Shown here: one piece after another, positions 53,293 to 64,000 of the stretch
How the letters are laid out: the number at the start of each line of letters is the position of its first letter
How positions within the stretch are numbered: position 1 is the first letter of the stretch
DNA from: Aldrovandia affinis
Lineage: Eukaryota; Chordata; Actinopteri; Notacanthiformes; Halosauridae
Length of the DNA stretch: 64,000 bases
Reading direction: 5' to 3'
Assembly: GCA_029706075.1 (NCBI GenBank)
Contig: JAINUG010000259.1
Coordinates: 310,001 to 374,000 of the forward strand
The notes under the pieces: generated by a model
Database searches by the model: none
What the model was told of the DNA's origin: nothing
Seen by the model: only the letters and a program-made list of their open reading frames with translations
Position numbers and translations under genes: made by a program

Positions 53293-55322
53293 CTACGCCG
53301 AAGCGATAGGGAACTCGTGATCAAAATAAAAAATAAAAGGCTGCCAGACCTTATAATACCTCCTAGTAGAACCCTTTAGGGTAAACCTGAGGTGCTCCAG
53401 TTTAAGATGTGCCATCACCTCCTCTACCCAACGTTTATGAGATGGCGGTGCTGCCTTTATCCAGTTAAACAGGATCAGTCTACTCGCCAGCAATGAGGAG
53501 AAAGCTATCACTTTCTTTTGGTTCATTGTCAATTCTGCTTCGTTTGGTGCTACACCAAAGATGGCTGTCAGAGGACTGGGCTCTATATCCTTATCACAGA
53601 TGAATGAAAAAGTTCTAAAAATTTCTGCCCAGAACTCTTTCAGCTTAGGGCAAGACCAGAACATGTGACTTAAGTTAGCTGGTACCCGTTTGCACCTAGG
53701 ACAAGCTGGGTCAGCCCCTGGATAGATCCTTGTCAGTTTGTCTCTAGAGAAATGTAGTCTATGGAGCACCTTAAATTGTATCAACCCATGTCTTACACAC
53801 ACAGAGGAAGAATGTATTAAGTCCACTGCCCATTGCCAATCAAAATCCGACACTTCCAATTCTAACTCTTCCTCCCATTTTATTGTCATACGGTCGAGTG
53901 ATGGGGATGACACCCTCTGAATGTTCCCATACAGCATGGAAACCACTCCTTTGAGTGTTGGGTCCATGCCCAATAGGTCATCTATCCATCCGCCTTGTGG
54001 CAACTCGAGGGATGGGGAAAATATATTTTTCACAAAGTCTCGAACCTGAAAATATCTGAAGTAGTTGGCCCTGGGGGAGATTCCATACTCCACCTCTAGT
54101 TGTCCAGCTGACATAAAGACTCCATCTTTAAAGAGGTCTTTGACGCAGTTCACCCCAGCTCTAGACCATCCTCCAAATGTTGCACCACCAAGGGCCGGGA
54201 TAAACAAGTGGTTCCCACAAATGGGGGCAGATGGAAGGGCACGTCTATCCTTGAAGTGTGTTCTGAACTGGGCCCAGATCTTAATAGAACCACGCACCAC
54301 AGGGTTGTTTGTATGATAATGTTTGCTTAAGGGCAGAGGGGCACAGACCAAGGAACGCAGGGATACCGGGCTAGATGCATATCGTTCCATATGTACCCAT
54401 ACCGGGATCTCATCATCATCCACCTCCGAGACCCAAAATAACAGCTTATGTATATTGGCCGCCCAATAAAAATGCATGTAATTTGGCAGGGCCAGACCCC
54501 CTTCCTCTCTCCGTCTCTCTAAGAACTCTCTCCTTATCCGGGGCACTGTCTTATTCCAAATAAAGGTGGACGTATGTTTATTCAATTCCTTAAAGAATGC
54601 CTGAGGAATAAAAATTGGTAATGTTTGAAATAAAAAAAGAAACCTTGGCATTATATTCATCTTAATCGAGTTTATCCTCCCTGCCAAAGACAGGGGGAGA
54701 GCTGACCACCTTTCCATATCTAATTTAGCCTTATCCAATATTACTTTAAAGTTATTTTTAAATAAATCCTTATATTTACTTGTTACACACACACCTAAAT
54801 ATGTAAATTTGTCTCTATTCGTTGTGAAAGGACAGGTCTGGAATGATAGTCCCCTCGCCTGCTCATTAATAGGGAAAAGAACACTCTTCTCTAGGTTGAT
54901 CTTATAACCCGAGACCCTCCCGAAGTCCTCAATAATATAAAGTGCCACCGGAATGGTTACACCTGGATTTGACAGAAAAAGTAGTAGGTCATCCGCGTAT
55001 AGAGAAAGCTTATGGGTCTGTACCCCTCTGCATATTCCCCCCAGTTCAGGAGTGTTCCTCAGCATAATTGCAAGGGGCTCAATGGCGACATCGAAAAGCA
55101 GGGGAGACAGAGGGCAACCCTGTCTCGTTCCACGAGAAAGGGGGAAAGGATCGGAGATCTTGTTATTCGTTCTAACTGTTGCCCGAGGGCTCTCATAAAG
55201 GATTTTAACCCACGAACAGAACTTAGGACCAAAACCGAATCTCTCAAGGGCTGTGAACAAATAAAAGTACTCAATTCTATCAAAAGCTTTGTGTGCGTCC
55301 AGAGAGATGACAACCTCCGGCT
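53293..55322 (-). pseudogene. L1-type LINE copy 2, ORF2 C-terminal part
   Basis: A 655-codon open frame plus a short stretch up to the CR1 insertion. It starts with VVISLDAHKAFDRIEYFYLF (RT motif A Asp). It continues with FPLSRGTRQGCPLSPLLFDVAI, LSLYADDLLLF (catalytic YADD), YKINLEKSV, KFTYLGVCV and LSLAGRINSIKMN. A long C-terminal domain ends with CPRCKRVPANLSHMFWSC (zinc-binding) before SASTOP-like end at 53293. It is remarkably intact: no stop in about 2 kb. The 5' half of the RT is at 57216-58029. Confidence 0.92.
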
Positions 55323-57215
55323 CAAGTTAGATTATTGTAATATGCGGGCTAAGGCTAAAAAGGAAATAAGATCAGCTAAAAGGCGGTTTGAAATTAAAAT
55401 TTCCCAAGATGCAAAAAGTAACCCTAAGAAGTTTTTTCAATATTGTAGTAGAAAAAGGAAAGTTAAAGATGAGGTTAAGTGCATTAAGAATAAGGAAGGA
55501 ACTTTGGTTTATAATAATCAGGACATTGCAAACACACTAAACAGTTACTTTGTGGAGAGCTTTACTAGAGAAGAGGTTATAAATATGCCTAAATGTATAG
55601 ACAAGGTACGGAATGTTCTGGAGGACTTTGAGATAAGGGATGTAGAAGTACTACAAAAACTACAAAAACTTAAGACAAATAAGGCAGCAGGCCCGGATGG
55701 CATATATCCCAGAGTACTCAAAGAACTTAGGAAATTATATATAAACCATTGACAGATATTTTCAGTCAATCCATAATCACTGGAGAAATACCAGATGACT
55801 GGAAGCAGGGTAGTATAATTCCAATATATAAGAAGGGAGACCGTACTGACCCAGGGAACTATAGGCCTGTCAGTTTAACTTGCATCGCATGTAAAATGCT
55901 GGAATGTATTATGAGGGATAAGTTGGAATCATTCTTGAAAAATAATAGTATTTTAAGGAGAGCCAGCATGGATTTCTCAAGGGGAGGTCATGCCTAACAA
56001 ACCTCCTGGACTTTTTCGAAGAGGCTACAAAGTGTGTTGACCTGAACCAGGCTTATGATGTTATATATTTGGACTTTCAGAAAGCATTTGACAAGGTACC
56101 ACATGAGAGGCTCATTGCTAAAATGAAATCAGTAGGAATTGTAGGAGTAGTTTCACAGTGGGTTAAAAATTGGCTGCAAGGGCGAATACAAAGAGTAACA
56201 GTAGGTGGGGCCGAATCTGACCTCGGTGCTGTGGGCAGTGGTGTCCCGCAGGGATCGGTGCTGGGACCTCTGCTCTTCCTTATTTACATAAATGATCTGG
56301 ATATGGACATTAGTAGCAAAATAGTTAAATTTGCAGATGATACTAAACTTGGGGGTTTGGCAAACAGTTTGGAATCGACAAAAGTAATCCAAGATGATTT
56401 AAACAAAATCCAAAAATGGGCAGATACATGGCAGATGACGTTCAATATTGCTAAATGTAAAGTAATGCATGTGGGAAATAAAAACATTAGACAGGAGTAT
56501 TTTATGGGAGGAGAAAAGTTAGTAGGTGTTCAATTTGAAAAGGATTTAGGAGTTGTAGTGGATCAAAGCCTATCTGCATCAAAGCAGTGTGCTACAGCAG
56601 TGAAAAACGCCAACAGGATGCTGGGATACATAGCAAAAAGTATAGAGTACAAATCAAAGGAGGTTATCTTAATGTTATATAACGCCTTTGTCAGACCGCA
56701 CTTAGAATACTGTGTGCAGTTCTGGGCACCGCACTACAAGAGAGATATTGAAGCTCTTGAAAAAGTCCAAAGAAGGGCAACTAAACTGATACCTGGTATG
56801 AAAGGTAAAAGTTATGATGATAGACTTAAGGCACTCAATTTATTTAAACTTAGCAAACGCAGACTTAGGGGGGATTTGATTGAGGTTTTTAAATTCCTAA
56901 AAGGGATTAACAAAGTAAAATACCAAAGATTTTTTAAGATAAGTGGGGTCAGCAGAACAAGAGGCCACAGGTGGAAATTAGTTAAAGGCAAATTCCGCAC
57001 AGATATTAGGAAGTTTTTCTTTACACAGAGAGTTGTCAATGCCTGGAACAGCTTGCCAGGTCAGGTAGTAGAGGCAGAAACGCTCGGGCTATTCAAGGCC
57101 AGGCTAGATGTAGTACTAGATGTTCTTTAGATTAGGACATGATGAGCCAAGATGGGCCGAACGGCCCGTTCTCATCATTATGTATTCTTATGTTCTTATG
57201 TTCTTATGTTAATGC
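55323..57215 (+). pseudogene. CR1-clade LINE copy 2, 5'-truncated, inserted in the L1
   Basis: Plus strand opposite to the L1. It begins mid-linker (LDYCNMRAKAKKEIRSAKRR), then the [79 protein letters not shown] and KFADDTKLGG (catalytic FADD). The C-terminal tail ends RLDVVLDVL at 57130. The 3' UTR ends in repeated TTATGTTC. Two frameshifts (near 55745 and 55995) break the frame; the final 353 codons are open. The L1 reading frame resumes on both sides, proving insertion. Confidence 0.92.
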
Positions 57216-58080
57216 TGTCTTCAGACGAGTATATCACATTGAACAGACGACGAAGATTGCTAGAAAGCTGTCTGCCAGTAATGAACCCTGTCTGATCAGG
57301 ATGTATTATCTTACTCATAACCGGCTCAATTCTAGCCGCCAGTACCTTGGTTAGTATCTTATAATCACAGCCTAGCAAACTTACAGGACGATATGACTCG
57401 CATTTAAGCGGGTCTTTATTCTTCTTGAGGAATACCGAAATAGTTGCTTGTGTCATAGATTGGGGCAAAGCCTTCTTATCAAGGACCTCCTCAAATACTC
57501 TACACAGCAGCGGCACCAACTTGGGAGCAAACATTTTATAAAACTCACTTGGGTATCCATCGGGACCCGGTGCTTTGCCTGTCTTCATTCTCCGAATTGC
57601 ACTCTCTATCTCGGCTGCAGTCACCCCTCCCTCTAGACTCACCCTGTCTGCCTCCTCTAAAGATGGCAACTCCAAAGTCTCAAAAAATCTCTCCACCCGC
57701 TCACTATCATTCACTTCCGAGGTATACAAATCTTCATAGAAGGATTTAAATTGATCGTTAATTCCCTTTTGATCTATGATTTTATTGCCCTGCTTATCCC
57801 CTATTTCTGTTATCATACCCACCACTGCCGACTGCTTCATCTGGTGACTTAAGAGCTTGCCAGAACGCTCACCATGCTCATAAAGGTTGTGTCTTGACCT
57901 AAGATACAAATCCTCCTCATGCTGGCTCATCAAGACGTCATATTCAGTTTGGAGTGAGATCCTCTTTCTATGTAGTTCCTTAGAGGGTGTGACCGCATGT
58001 ACCTGATCAACTTCTGCTATTGCTTTCATTAGTTCTGTGGTGCCGGACTAGAACGGTCCAGGGTTGAATGTAGAACGCAA
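57216..58080 (-). pseudogene. L1-type LINE copy 2, ORF2 middle part (linker and first RT blocks)
   Basis: The minus strand gives HNLYEHGERSGKLLSHQM, then RRMKTGKAPGPDGYPSEFYKMF, ISVFLKKNKDPLKCESYRPVSLLGCDYKILTKVLAAR and HPDQTGFITGRQLSSNLRRLFNVIYS, ending at the CR1 insertion. At about 58050-58090 the endonuclease text jumps into this linker, an internal deletion. Confidence 0.9.
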
Positions 58081-58532
58081 TTTAGATCCCCCGCTTAAAT
58101 CAAATTGTGAGTATCCAAATTAGGTAACGTCGAAAATAGGTCCCTAAAAAATTGCACATTATCCCAATTGGGCGCATAGATATTCGCCAACACAACCGGC
58201 ATGTTGAATAATTTCCCTACTACAATTATATATCGACCATGTTTATCCTTTATAGTAGTTGATTCTATAAACTGCACGTTCCTGTGGATAAGAATGGCCA
58301 CTCCCCTACTTTTGCTATCAAAATTCGAATGATAAATTTGATTAAACCCCCCCCTGCAGAGCTTGCGGTGGTCCCTGTTCAATAAATGGGTCTCCTGTAA
58401 GTATACTATCTCTACTCCCAGTTCACGCAGATGTGAAAAGACCTTACCCCTTTTAGCTGGCTTGTTGATCGCCCTTACATTCCAGCTCAACAGTTTTGTG
58501 TCCATACTGTTTACATTTTCGTTTGATGCCAT
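58081..58532 (-). pseudogene. L1-type LINE copy 2, ORF2 start: truncated APE endonuclease
   Basis: Start near 58532: LLSWNVRAINKPAKR (Asn block), EIVYLQETHLL (catalytic Glu), KSRGVAILIHRN, VVLANIYAPN and, past a stop, AGDLNCVL (Asp/Asn). It then breaks off, lacking the TWxN and SDH blocks. Without the terminal His and about 100 residues the nuclease cannot be functional. Confidence 0.88.
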
Positions 58533-59153
58533 GTCAAGAACCTGTCACCAGATGTCGCCATTGCACCCCCCTGGAAAAACCTTCATGGATCAAGCCTTGG
58601 AGATTTGGCAGCAGAAAAGAAATGATAAAAGGAGGGGGTCTGGGAAGGAAGGGGGGGACACATACAAACACAACAGACATGCAACACATAACAGATAAGA
58701 ACGCCTACCCTAACTCTAACGCGCTCTCTTGTGGCCAACCGGTCCACCATCTCCTACACACAAAGCTTACCGTGTGCGACTCCGCACAAATCTCCCCCTT
58801 GGCCTAAGCCTTAAAATTATAACATCGCTCCTCTGGCTTATAACTGCCTAACTAGGAAGCGAGCAGGGGGAACAACCAACGCCAAGAACCTAAAAATAAA
58901 AATAAAGGGTGCGATCCATCAATAATTCCCCCCAAAAAGAAATAGAGAAGGCATAACAATCTTCCCACTCAGTAGCAGTGAGTCTATTACCACCGGTAGC
59001 ATATTAACATTAGCTAACTATGACTCTACATGTATCCATTCAATCAAGTCTACAATACCCCGTCAGCATAACAGACTTCCCATTCCATAGCAGTGTATTA
59101 CCTCCGGTAGCATATCAGCTAACTAGCCAATGACTCAGACAAGTCCGTAAATT
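58533..59153 (-). mobile_element. L1-type LINE copy 2, inter-ORF region
   Basis: About 600 bp between ORF1 and ORF2 on the minus strand, with an AGTGTATTACCTCCGGTAGC-type repeat (two near-copies at 58974-59005 and 59089-59120). Long inter-ORF spacers are unusual for mammalian L1; no ORF found. Confidence 0.6.
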
Positions 59154-60119
59154 TCACCCGGGGTTCAGCTCCTTCCTGATGTACTCCACGGCATCCTTTG
59201 GGTTCTCAAACAGTCTCGTTTGCAATCCTTCCGGCGTAATCACCAAAGTTGCTGGGTATCTCATTCCGTATCTAACCTCCTTGCGGGTCCGCAGCAGGCT
59301 TCTCGCTTCTTTGAAGGCCGCTCTCTTACTATTCACCTCCTGAGTGTAGTCTGGATAGATGTGAATCTTTCCTCTCCGACCCTCAGGTGTTCTCTCCATC
59401 TCCCTCGCCTTCTTCAGTATCTCCTCCCTCTCTGTAAAGTAGTGGCATCTCACTACGAAGGCTCTCGGCGGGACGCCCTCTCCATCTCGCCGTCCCCCGA
59501 GAGTCCGGTGTGCTCTGTCCAACGTTGGCGTTGCTGCCAGTCCCAAGTTTTCTTTTAACAAGCTAGCCATGAAATCCGACAGTCTTCTGCCTGCTTCCTC
59601 CCTCTCTTTTACCCCCACAACGCGGATATTGTTGCGACGTGATCTTGCCTCGAGGTCCTCGCTCCGTCCCTTTAGTCTCAGCATCTCTTTCTCCATTTCT
59701 TTCAACCTCCCCTCCATGCCGGCTATGGCATCAGACTGACCGTTCAAAGTCTCATCCACTTCCTTCTCCCGTTCATCCATCTTGGTGGCTAAGTTGCTAG
59801 CTTTCTCCCCGGCCAGCCTCACCTCCCCGTACAGCGACTCAAACTGGGCCCTCGTGCTCTCCTCCAAACTTCTCGCCCATTTCTCCATCTCTGCCTTTGA
59901 CTCTCTTCCCCCCTTCGCAATCTCTTCCTTGCACCTCGCAATCTCAGCCTTGGTCTCTTCTCTGTATTTCAATATCTCCACATTGCCTTTTTAAATTTCC
60001 GCCATCATATCTTTAGCCCATTGAGGCATGTCGTCTGCGCTAGTTGGGCTAGCATCAGCCTTAGCATCCCGTTGCTTCTCGGTTGCTCCCCCACCCGTTC
60101 TGGATGATCGACTAGCCAT
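59154..60119 (-). pseudogene. L1-type LINE copy 2, ORF1 (coiled coil and RNA-binding domain)
   Basis: The ATG at 60119 opens 42 codons (MASRSSRTGGGATEKQ...), with a TAA at 59991-59993. The frame then continues to 59154. It holds a long coiled coil (heptads such as KAEIARCKEEIAKGGRE...KEMEKEMLRLKG) followed by LEARSRRNNIRVVGVKE, the start of the RRM of L1 ORF1 proteins. A C-terminal domain follows, with IHIYPDYTQEVNSKRAAF and RYGMRYPATLVI. L1 ORF1p trimerises and coats its own RNA. Apart from the single stop the protein looks complete (about 320 residues). Confidence 0.9.
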
Positions 60120-60303
60120 TTTCGGTCCCAAATTACACAAAACAAACTTACTCACTGACCCCAAAAACTAACAAAAAAACAAAACCCTACTCGTTCAGAT
60201 GAGAAAGGAGATAGAAATAGAGCGATATTAATAACTTTTGACTACTTTTCCACGGAGCCTCTCCACACACGTCTTCACACGGCAAAGCACATCCGGAAGT
60301 CCC

Positions 60304-60320
60304 CAGATGTTACTATGGTA
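60304..60320. repeat. Target-site duplication (right) of L1-type LINE copy 2
   Basis: CAGATGTTACTATGGTA, identical to 53033-53049. Confidence 0.9.
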
Positions 60321-60903
60321 TACTGAAGTATAATTACAAGCATTTCACAAGTGTCAAAGGCTTTTATTGACAATTACATTAAGTTTATGCAAAGAGGCAA
60401 TATTTGCAGTGTTGACCCTTCTTTTTCAAGACCTCTGCAATTCGCCCTTGCATGCTGTAAATTAACTTCTGGGCCACATCCGGACTGATGGCAGCCCATT
60501 CTTGCATAATCAATGCTTGGAGTTTGTCAGAATTTGTGGGTTTTTGTTTGTCCACCCGCCACTTGATGATTGACCACAAGTTCTCAATGGGATTAAGGTC
60601 TGGAGAGTTTCCTGGCCATGGACCCAAAATTTCGATGTTTTGTTCCCCGAGCCACTTTTGCCTTATGGCAAGGTGCTCCATCATGCTGGAAAAGGCATTG
60701 TTCGTCACCAAACTGTTCTTGGATGGTTGGGAGAAGTTGCTCTCGGAGGATGTTTTGGTACCATTCTTTATTCATGGCTGTGTTCTTAGGCAAAATTGTG
60801 AGTGAGCCCACTCCCTTGGCTGAGAAGCAACCCCACACATGAATGGTCTCAGGATGCTTTACTGTTGGCATGACACAGGACTGATGGTCCTTGTTTTGTC
60901 TTG
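60321..60903 (-). pseudogene. Tc1-type transposase, catalytic C-terminal half
   Basis: The minus strand from 60871: IHVWGCFSAKGVGSLTIL, NTAMNKEWYQNILREQLLP and CLFQHDGAPCHKAK (second catalytic Asp, within QHDGAPCH). A frame change near 60650 leads to ILGPWPGNSPDLNPIENLWSII (third acidic residue in the DLNPIE block) and a basic end at 60400. It would cut and paste the transposon at TA. The N-terminal DNA-binding part is missing beyond the piggyBac insertion at 60904. The 3' UTR and TIR continue, after the L1, at 52950-53049. Confidence 0.88.
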
Positions 60904-60907
60904 TTAA

Positions 60908-62256
60908 CCCCCTGAGGTCCGTGCTAAGCTTTTAATGTTTTTAGATTTTGGCATGGTCTGATATTTATCTCAATTTCATCAATTTAACACACACTTACTC
61001 CAAAGTGTTTGATATTTTTATTTGAAGGACAATCACAGCTACATTTGTATGCCATCAATAGTTTGGTCAGTATCATATGCAGCTTGTAAATAGATCTACA
61101 AACACACAAGTTAAAAATAGTAAATTTTTCTGCTGTCACAAAAGATGTGAAAGCACACACTAAACTATAGTGACGAATTGTTTTGCCAATGTGCGTTTGT
61201 TCACCAAGGTCTTGGTTATGTAAGGGTGTGAAAATAGTTTAGCACATCTGAGATCTAAATAGCTAAAAACCTGTTTTTATCAGAACTGGTCACATTTATT
61301 TCAGGCTGTGGGAGGGCTAAATGCTAAATACCTGAATATTCATTTTGGCTCTTTGTTACGTTGCAACACGCGGAATGTTTGGCGTCACAACACGCGATAT
61401 TCATAGGCTATATTTTCACCAGTATTTGAAAACAAGCGAAATAAAATTAATATCAGCATAGACTGTTGCTGGCAGATTGCAAGCGTAAACACAGACAAGA
61501 TGTAAAAAAATAAAAACAAGCGAAATAAAATCAATAGCATAGACTGTTGCTGGCAGATTGCAAGCGTAAACACAGACATACGATATATTTTATAACATTT
61601 TACGCTGTTTGAAAAGTATTTTGTGTGCCTATTGCAATTTGTTACATTGCGACATGCGGAATATGTAGTCACAAGGCGCGGAATTCATATATTTTCACGA
61701 GTATTTGAAAATATACTCGTGAATATACTGTTGCTGGCAGATTGCAAGCGTAAACACAGACATACGATATATTTTATAACATTTTAGGCTGTTTGAAAAG
61801 TATTTTCTGTGCCTATTGCAATTTGTTACATTGCGACATGCGGAATATGTAGTCACAAGACGCGGAATTTATATATATTTTCACGAGTATTTGAAAACAA
61901 GCGAAATAAAATAAATATCAGCATAGACTGTCCTCTTCAGTTTGTGTTGTTTATGCCGGCGTTTTCACACATGGCCGACGCACCTCCCCGAAATTAGCAC
62001 CTCGTTAACATGTCAATAGAAGGGGGACGTTACTAAAAGGTAAAAAACAGAGTAAAAAGCAAGGTTTACTTTTGGTCTAATTAAGCTAATTTTAAAAATC
62101 CCATTTGATTTGCCAGTGCTCAAATCGGAAAGTCGCGATTCTAAGGTTTCTGTCAATGTTTTTCCGCGTGTGTATGATAAAATATCGCGAAGTTAGAAAT
62201 AGTAATATACTTGTATTGCTGCTTGGATCGGCGCCGATCCAGCCGACCTCAGGGGG
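60908..62256. mobile_element. piggyBac-type non-autonomous element, copy B
   Basis: TTAA on both sides (60904-60907 and 62257-62260), with perfect 12-bp inverted ends CCCCCTGAGGTC / GACCTCAGGGGG. The left 440 bp are about 97% like copy A. The interior repeats a CAGATTGCAAGCGTAAACAC segment three times and a CGGAATATGTAGTCACAAG segment twice. No transposase. It has an 18-bp palindrome near the right end. Confidence 0.88.
62224..62241. repeat. 18-bp perfect palindrome near the right end of piggyBac copy B
   Basis: TGGATCGGCGCCGATCCA. It differs from copy A at four positions that form two complementary pairs. Confidence 0.8.
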
Positions 62257-62260
62257 TTAA

Positions 62261-62670
62261 GGGGAGGTACCACAGGTGAATAGAAAAAACATTTTCCTTT
62301 CCTCCTATCAGAATGAAATTTGACCAGTTGAATATACACACAAATACAAGATATCTTTGTATTATGACTGAATTTCTTTTTATTAAAATATGCAAATTAG
62401 GTACTCATTAAATATGCGCTAATTTGCAAAAATGTTTGACTCAGTGGATTAATCATTGTCTGAATTAAGTCAGAATTAATTAATTTGTTTTAATGTGATA
62501 AATAAATCAATGGTTGGTAATTGTCAGTGCCATTTGTCAGAATATTGTTTTTTAAATTAGTTATAAAAAACCCCACTATTTTATTAAATTCAGGAGACGC
62601 AAAGCACATACTGTAGCACTGATTGCGCAATAGTACTAATTAATATAATATAATAGACGCCATTTAGACA
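62261..62670. other. No recognised feature
   Basis: AT-rich, no ORF; a TATGCAAATTAG motif near 62388 is of uncertain meaning. Confidence 0.4.
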
Positions 62671-62671
62671 T

Positions 62672-63178
62672 GTGTTGATTCGTAGAGTAGTGTTGTTGTA
62701 AGGTCAGATGGTGTATTGATTAGTAGAGCAGTGTTGTTGTAGGGTGAGATGGTGTGTTGATTGGTAAAGAAGTGTTCTTGCAATGTAAGGTGACATGGTG
62801 TGATGATTGGTAGAGCAGTGTTGTTGTAAGGTGAGATGGTGTGTTGATTGGTAGAGTGGTGTTGTTGTAAGGTCAGATGGTGTGTTTATTGGTAGCATTG
62901 TGTTGTTGTAAGGTGAAATGGTGTGTTGATTGGTAGAGTAGTGTTGTTGTAAGGTCAGATGGTGTGTTTATTGGTAGCAGTCTGTTGTTGTAAGGTTAGA
63001 TGGTGTGTTGATTGGTAGAGTGGTGTTGTTGTAATGTAAGGTGACATGGTGTGATGATTGGTAGAGTAGTGTTGTAAGGTGAGATGGTGTGTTGATTGGT
63101 AGAGTAGTGTTGTAAGGTGAGATGGTGTGTTGATTGGTAGAGTAGTGTTGTTGTAAGGTGATATGGTGTATTGATCTG
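62672..63178. repeat. 41-bp minisatellite, array 2 (about 12 copies)
   Basis: Same unit and orientation as the array at 45.4-46.5 kb. The order of variant units (TTGATTCGTAGAG, then the GGTAAAGAAGTGTTCTTGCA unit) matches 45762-45990. Confidence 0.92.
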
Positions 63179-63400
63179 GCGTGTTGATTGGGAAAGCAGT
63201 TTTTGTATTTTTTCTCTCAAATAATGACTTATGTTTTTATCGAAGGTTAAAAAATAATTCAAAAAGAATGTACTCAATAGTTACTCCAATTGATGTTGTT
63301 CTCCATTCTCCCTTAACCATTAACTTGCTTGTATGGCAATATTCAATTGCCAGGATTCAATTTAATTAATTTAGACTAAATAAGGCCAACAGCAATGAAA
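63179..63400. other. No recognised feature
   Basis: Short spacer between the minisatellite and the last Tc1; nothing seen. Confidence 0.4.
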
Positions 63401-64000
63401 TCAAATCAAACTAAACCTCAGATTAATCCCGTGCCATATCTCAATAAAGTCTGTTTAACGCACCATATCTCCCACAGCGGTAGATAGAGTGGCTATTGGG
63501 TTCTTGGTCACCTCCCTGACCAAGGCCCTTCTTGGCCGGTTACTGAGTTTGGCCGGACGGCCAGCTCTAAGAAGAGTTGTGATGGTTCCACACCTCTTCC
63601 ATTTCACAATGATGGAGTCCACTGTGCTCCTGTGGACTTTCAATGCTTTAGCAATTTTTTTATAACCTTCCCCAGATATATGCCTCAACACAATTCTATC
63701 TCAGAGGTCTTCATAGCTTGGTTTTTACTCTGACATGTACTGTGAATTGTGGGACCTTATATAGACAAGTGTGTGCCTTTCTAAAGCATGTACAATCAAT
63801 TGAATTTGCCACAGGTGGACTACAATCAAGTTCTAGAGACATCTCAAGGGTGATCAAAGGGAACAGGATGCATCTGAGCTCAATTTCAAGTGTCATAGCA
63901 AAAGGTCTGAATACTTATGTAAATGTGATATTTCAGTTTTTTTATTTTGAATAAATTAGCAAAAATGTCTAAAAACCTATTTTCGCTTTGTCATTATGGG
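63401..64000 (-). pseudogene. Tc1-type transposon, 5' part with transposase DNA-binding domain
   Basis: Minus-strand residues from 63691: RHISGEGYKKIAKALKVHRSTVDSIIVKWKRCGT, a paired-type helix-turn-helix, then GRPAKLSNRPRRAL (second helix set, AT-hook-like GRP). The first residues (about 63700-63725) are frameshifted. The TIR, with ACCCATAATGACAAAGCGAA reading inward, is cut by the right window edge. The catalytic half is absent: the sequence stops matching near 63455. Confidence 0.85.

Larger units (their letters stand above)
53050..60303 (-). mobile_element. L1/Tx1-type LINE copy 2 (with nested CR1)
   Basis: Bounded by a 17-bp target duplication. From right to left: 5' UTR (60120-60303), ORF1, ORF2 with endonuclease and RT, and a 3' UTR ending in CACTTTGTATTATTAT instead of poly(A). 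The insertion retains its 5' end, so apart from an endonuclease deletion and the CR1 insert it is full length. It lies within a Tc1 element. Confidence 0.9.

Noticed and set aside
55012..55752. A 246-codon plus-strand ORF spanning 55012-55752
   Set aside because: It begins in antisense L1 sequence and continues into CR1 sequence; the fusion is an accident of the insertion.
55323..57215. Target-site duplication of the CR1 inserted in L1
   Set aside because: I compared both junctions and found no convincing repeat; CR1 insertions often leave none.

Overview
The window is animal, almost certainly ray-finned fish (teleost), nuclear DNA, and it is a dense graveyard of transposable elements rather than a gene neighbourhood. 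The mix points to a fish: CR1, L2 and L1/Tx1-type LINEs with long ORFs, tRNA-derived SINEs (two with a 3' tail like the eel LINE UnaL2), chromodomain Ty3/Gypsy elements of the sushi type, and Tc1, hAT, piggyBac and Harbinger DNA transposons. I found no intact host gene, rRNA, functional tRNA or CRISPR. One short exon-like stretch near 5.9 kb is the only possible host coding sequence and is weakly supported. The species cannot be read from the sequence.

Layout. 1-3.8 kb: a CR1 LINE split by a 2.2-kb solo LTR carrying 11 tandem copies of a segment that is single in a related LTR at 16 kb. 3.8-8.1 kb: mostly unclassified sequence. 8.1-10.4 kb: a putative minus-strand LTR holding a piggyBac-type element. 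10.6-13.1 kb: SINE and LINE fragments. 13.3-23 kb: an L2-type LINE with an SGNH-esterase ORF1, split by a 5.05-kb sushi-like Gypsy element with 5-bp target duplications. 23-26.5 kb: 5'-truncated L1-type LINE. 26.5-29.1 kb: three Tc1-type elements. 29.8-34.1 kb: a foldback element, a LINE fragment and hAT elements, one nested in another. 35.1-43.9 kb: a hAT element containing a solo LTR, a SINE and a second hAT, which itself contains an L2 LINE. 44-46.5 kb: a SINE, microsatellites and a 41-bp minisatellite. 46.5-52.8 kb: a Harbinger remnant split by a second sushi-like Gypsy on the minus strand. 52.8-60.9 kb: a 45-bp-arm hairpin, then a Tc1 element split by an L1, itself split by a CR1. 60.9-62.3 kb: a second piggyBac copy. 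62.7-63.2 kb: a second array of the 41-bp minisatellite. 63.4-64 kb: another Tc1, cut by the window edge.

How the parts relate. Target-site duplications let much of the insertion order be read directly: the CR1 at 55 kb is younger than the L1 around it, which is younger than the Tc1 around that. The L2 at 38-43 kb is younger than both hAT shells. The most informative functional signal is in the two Gypsy elements. Each has, 1-2 nt after its 5' LTR, an 11-nt sequence exactly complementary to an 11-nt site inside the LTR about 30 bp downstream of a TATA box. This is the signature of Tf1/sushi-type self-primed reverse transcription. Every coding region of the mobile elements seen here is truncated, frameshifted, internally deleted or carries a stop, so none looks able to move by itself as represented.
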